From contig CAMDRT010000016.1 of the NCBI GenBank assembly GCA_945906815.1, positions 21,574 through 85,573 on the forward strand: 64,000 nt of DNA. The letters are read 5' to 3'. Origin of the DNA: Bordetella parapertussis. Lineage in GTDB: Bacteria > Pseudomonadota > Gammaproteobacteria > Burkholderiales > SG8-41. The notes below the pieces were generated by a model. It ran no database searches, had not been told where the DNA came from, and saw nothing but the letters and a program-made list of their open reading frames with translations. Below, in pieces: positions 24,412 through 33,427 of the stretch. The translations under genes were made by a program, and so were the position numbers. The stretch's first letter is position 1. Each line of letters starts with the position of its first letter.

Positions 24412-25359
24412 CTACGAGATTTCCGCCAACACCCGCTTCAAGGCATTGCGTTCGCTGGCGTAGGTTACCAGCGGCTTGCGTGCGCGGCATTGCGCGGTGA
24501 GTTTGCGGTAGTACGTGTTATCCGTTTCCGCGCGCGTGAGTACGCGCGCCAATGCGCGCTCATCTTCGAGCGGGTAATAGCCTGCGTAATCCCTGCCCAG
24601 CATGCCGACATTGCCCGCGATGCGTGAAGCGATAACCGGTACGCTATTCGCCAGCGCTTCACTCACCACATTGGCGCCGCCTTCCATGCGCGAGCTGATG
24701 ACCATCAGACGGCTGCGCGCCAGCAAACGCAGTGCTCTGCCGTGCGTGACTTCGCCCAACCAGCGATAACGCTTTTCGCTGTCCATCCAAGTTCTCGCTA
24801 GTTGCGTCATAGCGGATGACATCGCACCGCCGATGTGGGTGATGCGTATGCGGGATGCAGCGGGCAGGTAGGCCAGCGCCGCGGCGGCACGAAAGGGGTC
24901 TTTTTCGTCGCGTAGATGGCCGCTGACCACGACTTCGAAGCAGGATTTTAGCGGCGGCAGGCGCCGCACCTGCGGCGCCGATTGATATACCACCTGTGTT
25001 TTACGGCGCAGTGCCGGCGTGAGTTCAGCCAGTCCCATTTCCTGCAGCACGATCATGCGCGTGGCCAGTTGCAGCGAGGCCTGCGCTTCGGCGTCGCTGC
25101 GTATATCGCGATACAAATCGGTGCCGGTCAGCGCCAGTATCATGGGTTGCCCGGGATAACACATCGCGTAGTTGCGCATCGAGGTGTGACTGCGGCGCGC
25201 GTGCAGCGCCAGCATCAAATCGGTTGCGCCGCCATCCCAATCCACCTGGATGCTGACACGATGACCCAGTTCACGCAGCATGCCCGCCCAACGTGTGGCC
25301 GTGCCGCGGTTGCCGTGGCGGGAGCCGGGTGCTGCGGGTGTTATCAGTGCGATTTTCAT
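24412..25359 (-). CDS. senB: Selenosugar synthase-type glycosyltransferase SenB
   Basis: A 315-residue GT-B glycosyltransferase. It opens MKIALITPAAPGSRHGNRGT and carries ILALTGTDLYRDI, VVSGHLRDEKDPFRAAAAL and the donor-site region ISSRMEGGANVVSEALANSV. These are features of the TIGR04348 family, members of which were shown to form selenosugar from selenophosphate and a UDP-sugar in selenoneine synthesis. The gene is divergent from senA with only 38 bases between starts, which strengthens the call. The selenophosphate synthetase partner senC is not adjacent. The activity is inferred from family and neighbour. Confidence 0.82.
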   Translation of the reverse strand: MKIALITPAAPGSRHGNRGTATRWAGMLRELGHRVSIQVDWDGGATDLMLALHARRSHTSMRNYAMCYPGQPMILALTGTDLYRDIRSDAEAQASLQLATRMIVLQEMGLAELTPALRRKTQVVYQSAPQVRRLPPLKSCFEVVVSGHLRDEKDPFRAAAALAYLPAASRIRITHIGGAMSSAMTQLARTWMDSEKRYRWLGEVTHGRALRLLARSRLMVISSRMEGGANVVSEALANSVPVIASRIAGNVGMLGRDYAGYYPLEDERALARVLTRAETDNTYYRKLTAQCRARKPLVTYASERNALKRVLAEIS

Positions 25360-25397
25360 AGGGTCATTTCAAGGGTACACTCGCGCCACTATAGCAA

Positions 25398-26717
25398 ATG
25401 AAGCCACTGTACGGCATGCCAACGGAACTACACCAACCCAGCGCCTCAACGCTGTGCAAAATGCTGCATGCGGCGCGTGAGCGTACTCTGGCTTACGCCA
25501 CGCGCTTGCCAGCGGAGCAATGGCTCGGGCCGTACTTAGAAATAGTCAATCCGCCGTTGTGGGAACTGGGGCATCTGGCGTGGTTTCAGGAGCATTGGTG
25601 TTTGCGCTACCGGCCCGATGGTTCGCGCGCCGAGTCGCTGCGGCCAGACGCGGATGCGTTGTATGACTCGGCCCTGGTGCCGCACGCGACGCGCTGGCAG
25701 CTGCCGCTGCCCACGCCTGATCAAACGCTGAAATATTTACGCGCCGTGTTCGATGCGGTATGCGAACGCATCCAACGCGAAGGCGCCACCGAACACCTGC
25801 GCTACTTTGCGCAGCTCGCCGTGTTCCATGAGGAAATGCACAATGAAGCCTTTGATTACACGCGTCAGACGCTGGCCGATGAGATTAAAAAAGAGCAACA
25901 AAAACAAATAGTTACGCAACATCCTCCCCTTGATGATGCGCGCATTACCGGCGGACGTTTTATGCTTGGCGCCAGCGCCAATACGGGCTTTGTTTTTGAC
26001 AATGAAAAGTGGGCGCACGCAGTGGATGTGGCGCCGTACCGCATCGCGCGCGTGGCCGTCAGCAATGCCGAGTTCACGGCGTTTGTGGATGACGCGGGTT
26101 ATACGCGGCGTGAGTTATGGCGTGACGAAGGATGGCGCTGGCGTGTGGCGGCTGACGCGACCGCGCCTCTGTACTGGCGCAAGCAGGGTAGTGCGTGGTG
26201 GGTGCGGCATTATGATGCGCTGATGCCATTGCAGCCCAACGCCGCAGTCATCCATGTCAACTGGCATGAGGCACAGGCCTACTGCAATTGGGCACAGCGG
26301 CGTCTGCCCAGCGAAGCGGAGTGGGAATTTGCCGCGGCCACGATACCGAGCGATGACACACGCAAGCGCCGCTATCCGTGGGGCGACACGCTGCCCACCA
26401 GAGCACACGCGAATCTGTACGGCGTTGCCTCTGGCACCCTGGATGTGACGGCTTTTCCCGCTGGCGACAGCGCTTGGGGCGTGCGTCAGATGTTGGGCAA
26501 CGTGTGGGAGTGGACGGCGGACTGGTTCAAGCCGTATCCCGGCTTCGTGCGCGACCCGTATCAGGAATATTCCGAGCCGTGGTTCGGTAATCACAAAGTG
26601 CTGCGTGGCGGCTGCTACGCCACGCGTGCGTGTCTGTTGCGTAACACCTGGCGCAATTTCTACACCCCCGAGCGGCGCGATGTGCTGGCGGGTTTCAGAA
26701 CCTGCGCGCTGGACTGA
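25398..26717 (+). CDS. senA: Selenoneine synthase-like EgtB-family enzyme SenA
   Basis: A 439-residue non-haem iron enzyme of the EgtB type. The N-terminal DinB-like domain holds the iron ligands H59 (LWELGH) and H144/H148 in HEEMHNE, followed by a C-terminal FGE-sulfatase domain (NWHEAQAYCNWAQRRLPSEA, GNVWEWTADWF, VLRGGCYATR). EgtB enzymes join a sulfur donor to trimethylhistidine; the SenA subgroup uses a selenosugar. Pairing with senB favours selenoneine over ergothioneine. No egtD methyltransferase is in the window, so the histidine betaine must be made elsewhere or taken up. An in-frame ATG at 25416 is an alternative start. Confidence 0.8.
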   Translation: MKPLYGMPTELHQPSASTLCKMLHAARERTLAYATRLPAEQWLGPYLEIVNPPLWELGHLAWFQEHWCLRYRPDGSRAESLRPDADALYDSALVPHATRWQLPLPTPDQTLKYLRAVFDAVCERIQREGATEHLRYFAQLAVFHEEMHNEAFDYTRQTLADEIKKEQQKQIVTQHPPLDDARITGGRFMLGASANTGFVFDNEKWAHAVDVAPYRIARVAVSNAEFTAFVDDAGYTRRELWRDEGWRWRVAADATAPLYWRKQGSAWWVRHYDALMPLQPNAAVIHVNWHEAQAYCNWAQRRLPSEAEWEFAAATIPSDDTRKRRYPWGDTLPTRAHANLYGVASGTLDVTAFPAGDSAWGVRQMLGNVWEWTADWFKPYPGFVRDPYQEYSEPWFGNHKVLRGGCYATRACLLRNTWRNFYTPERRDVLAGFRTCALD

Positions 26718-26732
26718 GCGCCTGAGCCTCTT

Positions 26733-27503
26733 TTGCAAGCTATTACCTCGGCGGACAATCCGCAATTCAAAGCGCTGTTAAAGCTGGTGCAGTCATCGCG
26801 CAGCCGCAGACTCGCGGGCTATGCACTGTTGGACGGTGTGCATTTGCTGCAGGCGTATCGCTTGCGCCTCGGTGAGCCTGAGCAAATTATCGTGAGCTAC
26901 GCCGGTGCGGAGGCCCCTGAAATTAGCGCGCTGTTGCAACACGGGGCGTCCCCTGTGTTGTTGAGCGATCACCTGTTCAAACAGCTGTCATCAGTGGCCA
27001 CGCCCACCGGCATCATCGCGCTCATCAAAACGCCCCGGCGTGCAGGGTTGCCGGCCGCATTGGACACCTGTGTGATGCTCGAAGACGTGCAAGACCCCGG
27101 CAATCTCGGTTCGATACTGCGCTCGTGCGCTGCTGCCAGCATCAGGCAAATATTCCTCTCGACAGCTTGCGTCGATGCCTGGTCTCCGCGTGTGTTGCGG
27201 GCCGGCATGGGGGCGCATTTCAGCTTGGAGGTTCATGAGCGTATCGATTTGCTGGCATTGACGCGCGCGTTTCCGGGCCGCGTAGTGGTGGCACAGCAGC
27301 AGGCCACACATAGCGTTTTCACCACCGATCTACGCGGGAAAATCGCGCTGGTGTTCGGCAACGAAGGCGCGGGCGTGTCGGCCGCGCTGAGGCTATGCGC
27401 ACATGAATCGGTGGCTATTCCGATGAGCGCTGCGACGGAGTCGTTGAACGTCGCGGCAGCGGCTGCGGTGTGTTTATTCGAGCGCGTGCGCCAGCTTCAG
27501 TAA
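26733..27503 (+). CDS. TrmH/SpoU-family RNA 2'-O-methyltransferase
   Basis: A 256-residue SPOUT methyltransferase, probably acting on 23S rRNA. An N-terminal substrate-binding domain ([14 protein letters not shown]) precedes the knot domain with [30 protein letters not shown] and the C-terminal [19 protein letters not shown], the three SpoU motifs. The start is TTG 26733: the frame is closed by the senA stop 18 bases upstream and no ATG or GTG lies between. The exact target nucleotide cannot be read from sequence. It overlaps the end of convergent ppsR by 7 bases. Confidence 0.88.
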   Translation: MQAITSADNPQFKALLKLVQSSRSRRLAGYALLDGVHLLQAYRLRLGEPEQIIVSYAGAEAPEISALLQHGASPVLLSDHLFKQLSSVATPTGIIALIKTPRRAGLPAALDTCVMLEDVQDPGNLGSILRSCAAASIRQIFLSTACVDAWSPRVLRAGMGAHFSLEVHERIDLLALTRAFPGRVVVAQQQATHSVFTTDLRGKIALVFGNEGAGVSAALRLCAHESVAIPMSAATESLNVAAAAAVCLFERVRQLQ

Positions 27504-28324
27504 ATACGCCGCGCCAGTTGCGCCTGCTGCATGATGGTGGTGGCGAGTTCTTCAACGGATTTGCTGGTGGCGTCCAGAAACGGAATGTTCTCGCGGCGCA
27601 TCAGCGACTCCGCTTCGCGGATTTCATAGTCGCAGTTTTTCAATTCAGCGTAGCTGCTGTTGGGCCGGCGCTCGCTGCGTATGCGCTGCAGGCGCGCAGG
27701 CGTGATGGTCAGGCCGTAGAGTTTGCCGCGCAACGGACGCAGCGTGGCGGGCAGCAGGTGACTGGAGAAATCTTCCGGTATCAGCGGGTAGTTCGCCGCG
27801 CGCACGCCAAACTGCATGGACATATACAGGCAGGTAGGCGTTTTTCCGCAGCGCGAAACACCCACCAGAATGATATCGGCTTCGGCCAGATCGCGCGTGG
27901 ACACCCCATCATCGTGCGCCAGCGCATAGTTCACCGATTCCATGCGTTTATAGTAGTTGACCATATCGTTGACATTATGGGTGCGCCCAATCGCGTGCGA
28001 TGCGCTGGCGCCGAGTTCGGCTTCGAGTGGCGCAATAAAGATTTGAAAACAGTCCATAAATAACGCGTGGGCTTTGCCAAACTCCGCGGCGATTGCGGTG
28101 TTTGCCAGGGTGCTGATAATGATGGGGCGCGCGCCATCGGCTGCGGCGGCGGCATTGATTTTTTGCACCGCCTCCTGCGCTTTGGCTATGCTGTCGATAA
28201 AGGGCAGCGTGGTCTCGTGCAAACTCAGGCCATCGAACTGCGTCAGCAGGCTGTGACCCAGCATCTCGGCGGTGATGGCGGTGCGGTCAGATACAAAGAA
28301 GGCGCTGCGGCGATAGGAGGTCAT
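27497..28324 (-). CDS. ppsR: PEP synthase regulatory kinase/phosphotransferase
   Basis: A 275-residue DUF299 protein. This family inactivates PEP synthase by ADP-dependent phosphorylation and reactivates it by phosphorolysis. It starts [20 protein letters not shown], and the P-loop-like nucleotide site is [10 protein letters not shown] at residues 155-164. It is divergent from ppsA, its expected target, across 118 bases, an arrangement common in proteobacteria. It overlaps the convergent methyltransferase gene by 7 bases. Confidence 0.95.
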   Translation of the reverse strand: MTSYRRSAFFVSDRTAITAEMLGHSLLTQFDGLSLHETTLPFIDSIAKAQEAVQKINAAAAADGARPIIISTLANTAIAAEFGKAHALFMDCFQIFIAPLEAELGASASHAIGRTHNVNDMVNYYKRMESVNYALAHDDGVSTRDLAEADIILVGVSRCGKTPTCLYMSMQFGVRAANYPLIPEDFSSHLLPATLRPLRGKLYGLTITPARLQRIRSERRPNSSYAELKNCDYEIREAESLMRRENIPFLDATSKSVEELATTIMQQAQLARRIY

Positions 28325-28369
28325 GAGGGGTGGGGGGAGTGAAATAGGGGCTGCGCAATGGTATATATG

Positions 28370-28396
28370 TTGCGGCGCGACAATTTTCTGTAATAT
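28370..28396 (+). promoter_or_regulatory. Possible promoter of ppsA
   Basis: TTGCGG (28370-28375) and TAATAT (28391-28396) lie 47 bases before the ppsA ATG. The -10 is good, but the 15-base spacer is short, so the -35 assignment is uncertain. Confidence 0.35.
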
Positions 28397-28442
28397 ACCG
28401 CCTTTCGCCGCATCCCAGCGTGTACTTTACTGGAACTTGCCC

Positions 28443-30824
28443 ATGACCGCGCCAGCCTATGTGCTCGACCTAGCCACAGTACGCATCAGTGACGTCGCTA
28501 CAGTCGGCGGAAAAAATGCATCGCTGGGGGAGATGATCGGCCATCTCGCGCTAGCGGGGGTACGCGTGCCAGGCGGATTTGCCACAACTGCCGCGGCGTA
28601 CCGGGATTTTCTTGCGCAGGGCGGTTTGGATAAGCGCATCGAACAACGGCTGGCCCTGTTGCGTGTCGATGACGTGCAGGCATTGGCCGCGGCAGGCAAA
28701 GACATACGGGGTTGGATCGTCGCGCAATCATTCTCAGGCCTGTTGCTGGCGGCTGTCGCTGATGCCTACCGGCAACTGGTGCTGACAGCAGGGCCCGGGG
28801 TCACGTTTGCGGTGCGCTCTTCCGCCACTGCGGAAGATTTGCCGGACGCGTCATTTGCCGGGCAGCAGGAAACGTTCCTGAATGTGCACGGCCTGGATAA
28901 CCTGCTGGAGGCGGTGAAGCAGGTGTTTGCGTCCTTGTACAACGACCGCGCAATTTCGTACCGCGTGCATCAAGGGTTCCTGCACGCGGAAGTTGCGTTG
29001 TCGGTTGCCGTGCAACGCATGGTGCGCAGCGATCTCGCGGCCAGCGGCGTGATGTTCACCATCGATACTGAATCGGGATTCGATCAAGTGGTGTTCATTA
29101 CTTCCGCTTATGGGTTGGGTGAAACCGTCGTTCAGGGGCAGGTGAATCCGGATGAGTTTTATGTGTATAAACGCGCGCTTACTAATAATCGCCCGGCGAT
29201 TTTACGGCGCGGCCTGGGTTCTAAAGCGCTGCGCATGGTGTATGACAGCTTGCCCGCGGCGGGCCGTTCGGTAAAAACCGAGCCGGTGCCGGAAGCGGAT
29301 CGGCGTAAATTTTCGATCAGCGATGCCGAGGTCGAGACGCTGGCGCGTTACGCATTGATTATTGAAAAACACTATCAGCGTCCGATGGATATCGAGTGGG
29401 GCCGCGACGGCATCGATGGCCATCTGTATATTCTGCAGGCGCGTCCCGAGACGGTGAAGGCCCGTGAAAACGTCGATACGCTGCGGCGCTATCGTTTGCA
29501 GCAGCGCTCCGCAGTGCTGGCCAGCGGCCGCGCGATAGGTCAGCGTGTCGGTAGCGGCCCGGTACGCCTGGTCAGCAGCGCTGCGCAAATGGACCGCGTG
29601 CGCGAGGGCGATGTGCTGGTCACCGACATGACTGATCCCGATTGGGAACCGGTGATGAAGCGCGCCTCGGCGATAGTGACCAATCGCGGTGGACGCACCT
29701 GTCACGCGGCCATCATCGCGCGCGAACTGGGGGTGCCCGCGGTGGTAGGCTGTGGCGATGCGACACAGGTGCTGCAAGAGGGCGAGGACGTCACCGTGTC
29801 GTGCGCCGAAGGCGACACCGGTTTTGTGTATCGCGGTAAATTGGCAGTAGAGATTATCGACTTGTCGCTCAGCGCCATGCCCAAGTCGCCGGTGAAAATC
29901 ACCATGAACGTCGGTAATCCGGAACTGGCGTTTGAATTCAGCCGTCTGCCGAATGAAGGTGTGGGACTGGCGCGGCTGGAATTTATTATCGCACGCATGA
30001 TCGGCGTGCATCCCAAAGCGGTGCTGGCGTATCCTGAGCTGCCGGCGGATTTGAAAGCCGCCGTCGAGGAGCGCAGCGCCGGCTACGCCGACCCGGTGAC
30101 GTTCTATGTCGAAAAGCTGGTTGAAGGTGTGGCGACCCTGGGCGCGGCATTCTGGCCCAAGCCGGTGATCGTACGGCTGTCGGATTTCAAATCCAACGAA
30201 TATTCCAGCCTCACCGGCGGCACCACTTACGAGCCGCATGAAGAAAATCCGATGCTGGGTTTCCGCGGCGCGTCGCGTTATATTTCCGACAACTTCAGAA
30301 AATCTTTCGAACTCGAATGCCGCGCGATGAAAAAAGTGCGCGACGAGATGGGACTGACCAACGTCGAAATCATGGTGCCATTCGTGCGCACGGTGACCGA
30401 AGCCAAACAGGTGCTAGATCTGCTCGCGGCCAACGGCTTACAGCGCAGCGGTAACGGCCTGCGCATTATTATGATGTGCGAGATTCCGTCCAATGCGGTG
30501 CTGGCCGATCAGTTTCTCGAACACTTCGACGGCTTTTCCATCGGTTCCAACGACATGACGCAAATGACCCTGGCACTGGATCGCGATTCAAGCCTGATCG
30601 CCGAAGGCTTTGATGAACGTGACCCGGCGGTGAAACACATGCTGCACCTCGCGATTCAGGCTTGCCGCAAAGCAGGCAAGTACGTGGGCATCTGCGGGCA
30701 AGGACCGTCGGATCATCCGGATCTTGCGCAGTGGCTGGTGGAGGAGGGCATCGAGAGTTTGTCGCTCAACCCGGATACCGTGGTGGAGACCTGGCTGTAT
30801 CTTGCGCGTGAGGCCAAGGTGTAA
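28443..30824 (+). CDS. ppsA: Phosphoenolpyruvate synthase
   Basis: A 793-residue enzyme that converts pyruvate, ATP and water to PEP, AMP and phosphate for gluconeogenesis. It has the N-terminal ATP-grasp domain ([35 protein letters not shown]), the swivelling phosphohistidine domain with catalytic H421 in [13 protein letters not shown], and the C-terminal TIM barrel ([41 protein letters not shown]). I start at ATG 28443, which gives normal length and puts the histidine at the E. coli position; a GTG reading 40 codons longer runs back to the ppsR start. It is regulated by PpsR. Confidence 0.96.
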   Translation: MTAPAYVLDLATVRISDVATVGGKNASLGEMIGHLALAGVRVPGGFATTAAAYRDFLAQGGLDKRIEQRLALLRVDDVQALAAAGKDIRGWIVAQSFSGLLLAAVADAYRQLVLTAGPGVTFAVRSSATAEDLPDASFAGQQETFLNVHGLDNLLEAVKQVFASLYNDRAISYRVHQGFLHAEVALSVAVQRMVRSDLAASGVMFTIDTESGFDQVVFITSAYGLGETVVQGQVNPDEFYVYKRALTNNRPAILRRGLGSKALRMVYDSLPAAGRSVKTEPVPEADRRKFSISDAEVETLARYALIIEKHYQRPMDIEWGRDGIDGHLYILQARPETVKARENVDTLRRYRLQQRSAVLASGRAIGQRVGSGPVRLVSSAAQMDRVREGDVLVTDMTDPDWEPVMKRASAIVTNRGGRTCHAAIIARELGVPAVVGCGDATQVLQEGEDVTVSCAEGDTGFVYRGKLAVEIIDLSLSAMPKSPVKITMNVGNPELAFEFSRLPNEGVGLARLEFIIARMIGVHPKAVLAYPELPADLKAAVEERSAGYADPVTFYVEKLVEGVATLGAAFWPKPVIVRLSDFKSNEYSSLTGGTTYEPHEENPMLGFRGASRYISDNFRKSFELECRAMKKVRDEMGLTNVEIMVPFVRTVTEAKQVLDLLAANGLQRSGNGLRIIMMCEIPSNAVLADQFLEHFDGFSIGSNDMTQMTLALDRDSSLIAEGFDERDPAVKHMLHLAIQACRKAGKYVGICGQGPSDHPDLAQWLVEEGIESLSLNPDTVVETWLYLAREAKV

Positions 30825-30832
30825 ATTCAGCG

Positions 30833-30857
30833 TGCAGTGGCTTGCTGCTCCACTGCA
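30833..30857 (+). terminator. Terminator-like hairpin after ppsA
   Basis: TGCAGTGG (30833-30840) pairs with CCACTGCA (30850-30857) around a 9-base loop, 8 bases after the ppsA stop. The downstream AGTGTTTTC has only a short T run, so termination may be weak. Confidence 0.5.
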
Positions 30858-30938
30858 AGTGTTTTCTGGTGTTGCTGTTTAAAAGTTGCGGCAAGCCGCC
30901 ACACCCTAAAAAGGCAACAGAGTCCGAGAGAATGAGTG

Positions 30939-30967
30939 TTGACGCGTCAGCCCGCAATGACTATCAT
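30939..30967 (+). promoter_or_regulatory. Sigma70 promoter of the toxin-antitoxin pair
   Basis: TTGACG (30939-30944) and TATCAT (30962-30967) are 17 bases apart, a near-consensus match, and lie 32 bases before the antitoxin ATG. The -35 is overlapped by the palindrome GACGCGTC (30941-30948), a plausible site for autorepression by the antitoxin complex. Confidence 0.6.
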
Positions 30968-30999
30968 TTTACTACCAGTTACATAGTATCGAGGATGCC

Positions 31000-31251
31000 A
31001 TGCCGGGCTTATTGATTAAAGACTTCCCACCTGAATTGCACCGCAGGCTTAAAGCAGAAGCGGCACACTATCATCGCTCCATGACTAGGCAAGCTCTGGC
31101 GTTGCTGGAGCAGGCACTGACTGCTCCAGCAAGAGATGCAGCCGATCTGCTGCCCGATCCGCTCAAACCGGTAAAGCCGCTTACACGCGCTAATGTTGTT
31201 TCTGTCATCCGCAAGACCCGGGATTTGGACAAAACAATCCTGTCGAAATGA
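31000..31251 (+). CDS. Antitoxin, ribbon-helix-helix (FitA/VapB type)
   Basis: An 83-residue protein starting MPGLLIKDFPPELHRRLKAE. The first 45 residues fit an Arc-like ribbon-helix-helix DNA-binding domain of the FitA class (LLIKDFPPELHRRLK and RSMTRQALALLEQAL). The C-terminal part would wrap the toxin. It overlaps the PIN toxin gene by 4 bases (ATGA), the standard order of such modules. Complexes of this kind usually repress their own promoter. Confidence 0.85.
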   Translation: MPGLLIKDFPPELHRRLKAEAAHYHRSMTRQALALLEQALTAPARDAADLLPDPLKPVKPLTRANVVSVIRKTRDLDKTILSK

Positions 31252-31652
31252 TCGTCGTTGACGCCAATATCCTGATCTACTCACTGATCAAATGCGATCA
31301 GTCACCGCTTATTCAGAAGCTGCGCGGAAAAGATGCGGATTGGCGTACCGCGGCACTGTGTCTGCATGAAACAGTGAATGTGCTGACAACCTATCAACGG
31401 CGCGAAGTGCTGACACTCGCGCAGTGCCGGACCTTGCTAAGCCACGTTGAGCGCTTCATCAAAGTTGCGCAATGCGAAGTAGTGATGGATACGGCACTTG
31501 CCGTAGCGGCGGAATACGTTATAACGGGCTACGACGCGCAATACGTTGCGCTGGCGCAAAGCCTGAATGTCCCGTTGATTACGGAAGACCGTAAGCTGCA
31601 AAAGGCAGTGCCCGCAATTGCATTGTCTATGCAGGAATTTCTTGCTGGTTAA
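31248..31652 (+). CDS. PIN-domain ribonuclease toxin (VapC type)
   Basis: A 134-residue PIN-domain protein. The acidic metal-binding residues are visible: D5 in [10 protein letters not shown]41 in LHETVNV, D96 in [11 protein letters not shown] and D114 in TEDRKL. VapC toxins cut RNA, often tRNA or rRNA, when freed from the antitoxin. All four catalytic positions are intact, so the toxin looks functional. It is co-transcribed with the upstream antitoxin; transposase debris follows directly after its stop. Confidence 0.9.
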   Translation: MIVVDANILIYSLIKCDQSPLIQKLRGKDADWRTAALCLHETVNVLTTYQRREVLTLAQCRTLLSHVERFIKVAQCEVVMDTALAVAAEYVITGYDAQYVALAQSLNVPLITEDRKLQKAVPAIALSMQEFLAG

Positions 31653-31787
31653 TTCTGCAGCAACGCCCAAGGCTTTAGCTTGCTCACAAGGGTGCGCTGT
31701 GATGGCGATCAACACAGTGAGCTTGAACAACTGTGCCGCTACGTCACCCGCCCGGCGATTGTTAACGACAGGCCAACGAACGGTTGA
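31653..31787 (+). pseudogene. Remnant of a Y2-type (IS91-like) transposase
   Basis: Directly after the toxin stop, in the same frame, 44 codons encode AQGFSL followed by a degenerate [26 protein letters not shown]...LEQLCRYITRPAIANER is the conserved stretch of IS91/ISCR-like putative transposases. The frame ends in TGA at 31785-31787, and neither the N-terminus nor the catalytic tyrosine region is present. It is a short leftover of an insertion element; the family call rests on about 25 residues recognised by eye. Confidence 0.6.
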
Positions 31788-31908
31788 GCTTGCGGTGGCG
31801 CTCAAATGCGGCGCCACCAAGGCGCAGTTCGATGCGACAATAGGTATTCATCCCAGGGGGGCGGAGGAATTCGTGACCAAGCGCACCCCGCGTAGCGCGG
31901 CCTCCTGA
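31783..31908 (+). pseudogene. C-terminal fragment of glutathione reductase
   Basis: In another frame, beginning where the transposase remnant ends, [20 protein letters not shown] followed by [16 protein letters not shown] matches the C-terminus of glutathione-disulfide reductase, including the redox-partner region HPxxAEEFVT. Only about 40 residues remain; there is no FAD or NADPH domain upstream. The junction with the transposase remnant suggests an old insertion or deletion that removed the rest of gor. It is open to 31908 but very unlikely to be active. Confidence 0.65.
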
Positions 31909-31991
31909 ATCGGCACGCGTGCCCGCCATCCCGGCTTGCTTATTTGCAAGGAACCCGCGGGGGAACGACGTATTAAAAATAGGAGCACAGC

Positions 31992-32261
31992 ATGAGTATG
32001 AAAATTTCTGGTATCGACAAAAACAAGATGGTAAAGAGCATGGCTGCCATGAAAGGCGACGTACCAGCCCATCGCTACGGTCAGGCTAACGCCACTGCGG
32101 ATCGGCGCGAGCAACGCAAGGCCGATCAAGCTGCAGGGCTGGTGCCGTTTGCATGCAAACTGCCGCTCGAACTGGTGAACGCGTTGCGTGACGCGGCGAC
32201 CACGCGCGGGGTAGGCCTGAATGAAGTGGTCGCGGCGTTGTTGCACAAAAGTCTGGCGTGA
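31992..32261 (+). CDS. Small conserved-type protein of unknown function
   Basis: An 89-residue protein with a strong Shine-Dalgarno sequence (AGGAG at 31981-31985, before ATG 31992). The N-terminal half is lysine-rich and polar, and the last 40 residues (LPLELVNALRDAATTRGVGL) look like a strand-helix-helix unit similar to ribbon-helix-helix proteins. That resemblance is weak evidence for DNA binding. It lies after the transposase/gor debris and before the convergent AttH-like gene. I do not recognise the family. Confidence 0.65.
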   Translation: MSMKISGIDKNKMVKSMAAMKGDVPAHRYGQANATADRREQRKADQAAGLVPFACKLPLELVNALRDAATTRGVGLNEVVAALLHKSLA

Positions 32262-32321
32262 TCGCATCAGAACTGGTGGTGTTCGATTTAACGGTAAAGG
32301 ATCCCCTTGTTGGCGGCGGTG

Positions 32322-33425
32322 TTAAATCCGCAGCGGCTTAGCATAACCGGTCAATTCCCAATAGCCGCGCCCGACGCGTTTTGCGTTGGCGCCTACACCC
32401 TCATGTGCGGTGACCGCGCCTTCCCAGTAAGTGTTGCCCATGGTCTGCGCGTGCAATTCCTGCGCGTCAAATAGCGGCTGCAGATGCAACGTGCGCGCCC
32501 CCAGTGTGATGCGGGTTTCGACTGGATAGCGGCCCCCTTGCGGCGATGTCCAGGAGCGTATAGGCGCGAAGCGGAGCGTGTCGCGCGCAGGCTGCACCAC
32601 CGCGCCACCAGCGTGGCGCAAGGTTGCTGCCGACCACACGGCTGCTACGGCCGGGTTGCTGTCGCGTAGTTGAAACGCCATCAGTGCGCCGCCATCATCG
32701 AGGTTCAAGCCCAGCCAGTCCCAGCCGATGGCGCCGGGCGGTAGCGGGGCGCTGGACCATTCGTGGTCGAGCCAGGCCGTGCCGCGCACCGGCTCGCGTT
32801 TGCCGCGCACGGTGAGTTCACCGCTGATGGTGAGTTGCACTTCGCTGTAATAGTAGCTGGCGTTTTCGACGGCGGGGCCTTTTTGGCTGTAGCCCTCGCG
32901 TCCTTGCAGCAGCAGTGGCTGGGTCGGCTGAAAATTCAGGCGCAAGGCAAACTCACGCGCCTGTATCGCCGTGTGATAAGTGCCTGACGCGTCGCGCTGC
33001 AAACGCCAGTCGCGTATCCATACTTCGGTATCGGTGGTGCTCGCTGCGGCAAGGCCGAAGCCTGCACGTGCGGCGCCTTCCTGATGCAGGATATGCCCGA
33101 TACGCGGATCGCTGACGGCGACATGCGCGAACAGCAATTGCGTCGCGGCGAAGCGATTGGCGGTGGCTGGTACAGGTGTGCGTAGACGGAAAAAAGTCAC
33201 CTGAAAACCGCACGCTGGCGCATCGCCGCTGCGATCCAGCCAGCCCGTGACATACCACCATTCAATGCGGTGATTGGGATGTGCGGCGTAATCCCGCGGA
33301 AACAGCAAGGCGACGCCGGGCGTTACCGGCGCATAGGCGAATGCGGCGCTGTGCGCCGGCTGCAGCCCTCCGCCACTGCCCCCTGCCAGCAGTAATGCGC
33401 GCTGGATGAATGTACGCCGCTGCAT
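32322..33425 (-). CDS. Tat-exported AttH/CrtC-like lipocalin-fold protein
   Basis: A 367-residue protein of the predicted secreted hydrolase family related to AttH and hydroxyneurosporene synthase CrtC. The N-terminus MQRRTFIQRALLLAGG is a twin-arginine-type signal. Family stretches include HPNHRIEWWYVTGWL, GFQVTFFRLRTP, GTAWLDHEWSSAPLPPGAIG and WDWLGLNLDDGGALMAFQLR. It lies 2 bases after the permease gene, the third gene of an ABC transporter operon, as AttH is elsewhere. The true substrate is unknown; no carotenoid genes are nearby. Confidence 0.82.
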   Translation of the reverse strand: MQRRTFIQRALLLAGGSGGGLQPAHSAAFAYAPVTPGVALLFPRDYAAHPNHRIEWWYVTGWLDRSGDAPACGFQVTFFRLRTPVPATANRFAATQLLFAHVAVSDPRIGHILHQEGAARAGFGLAAASTTDTEVWIRDWRLQRDASGTYHTAIQAREFALRLNFQPTQPLLLQGREGYSQKGPAVENASYYYSEVQLTISGELTVRGKREPVRGTAWLDHEWSSAPLPPGAIGWDWLGLNLDDGGALMAFQLRDSNPAVAAVWSAATLRHAGGAVVQPARDTLRFAPIRSWTSPQGGRYPVETRITLGARTLHLQPLFDAQELHAQTMGNTYWEGAVTAHEGVGANAKRVGRGYWELTGYAKPLRI

Positions 33426-33427
33426 GT

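Noticed and set aside
29202..30239. Open frame of 345 codons on the minus strand inside ppsA
   Set aside because: Antisense to ppsA, which has catalytic motifs in the right places.
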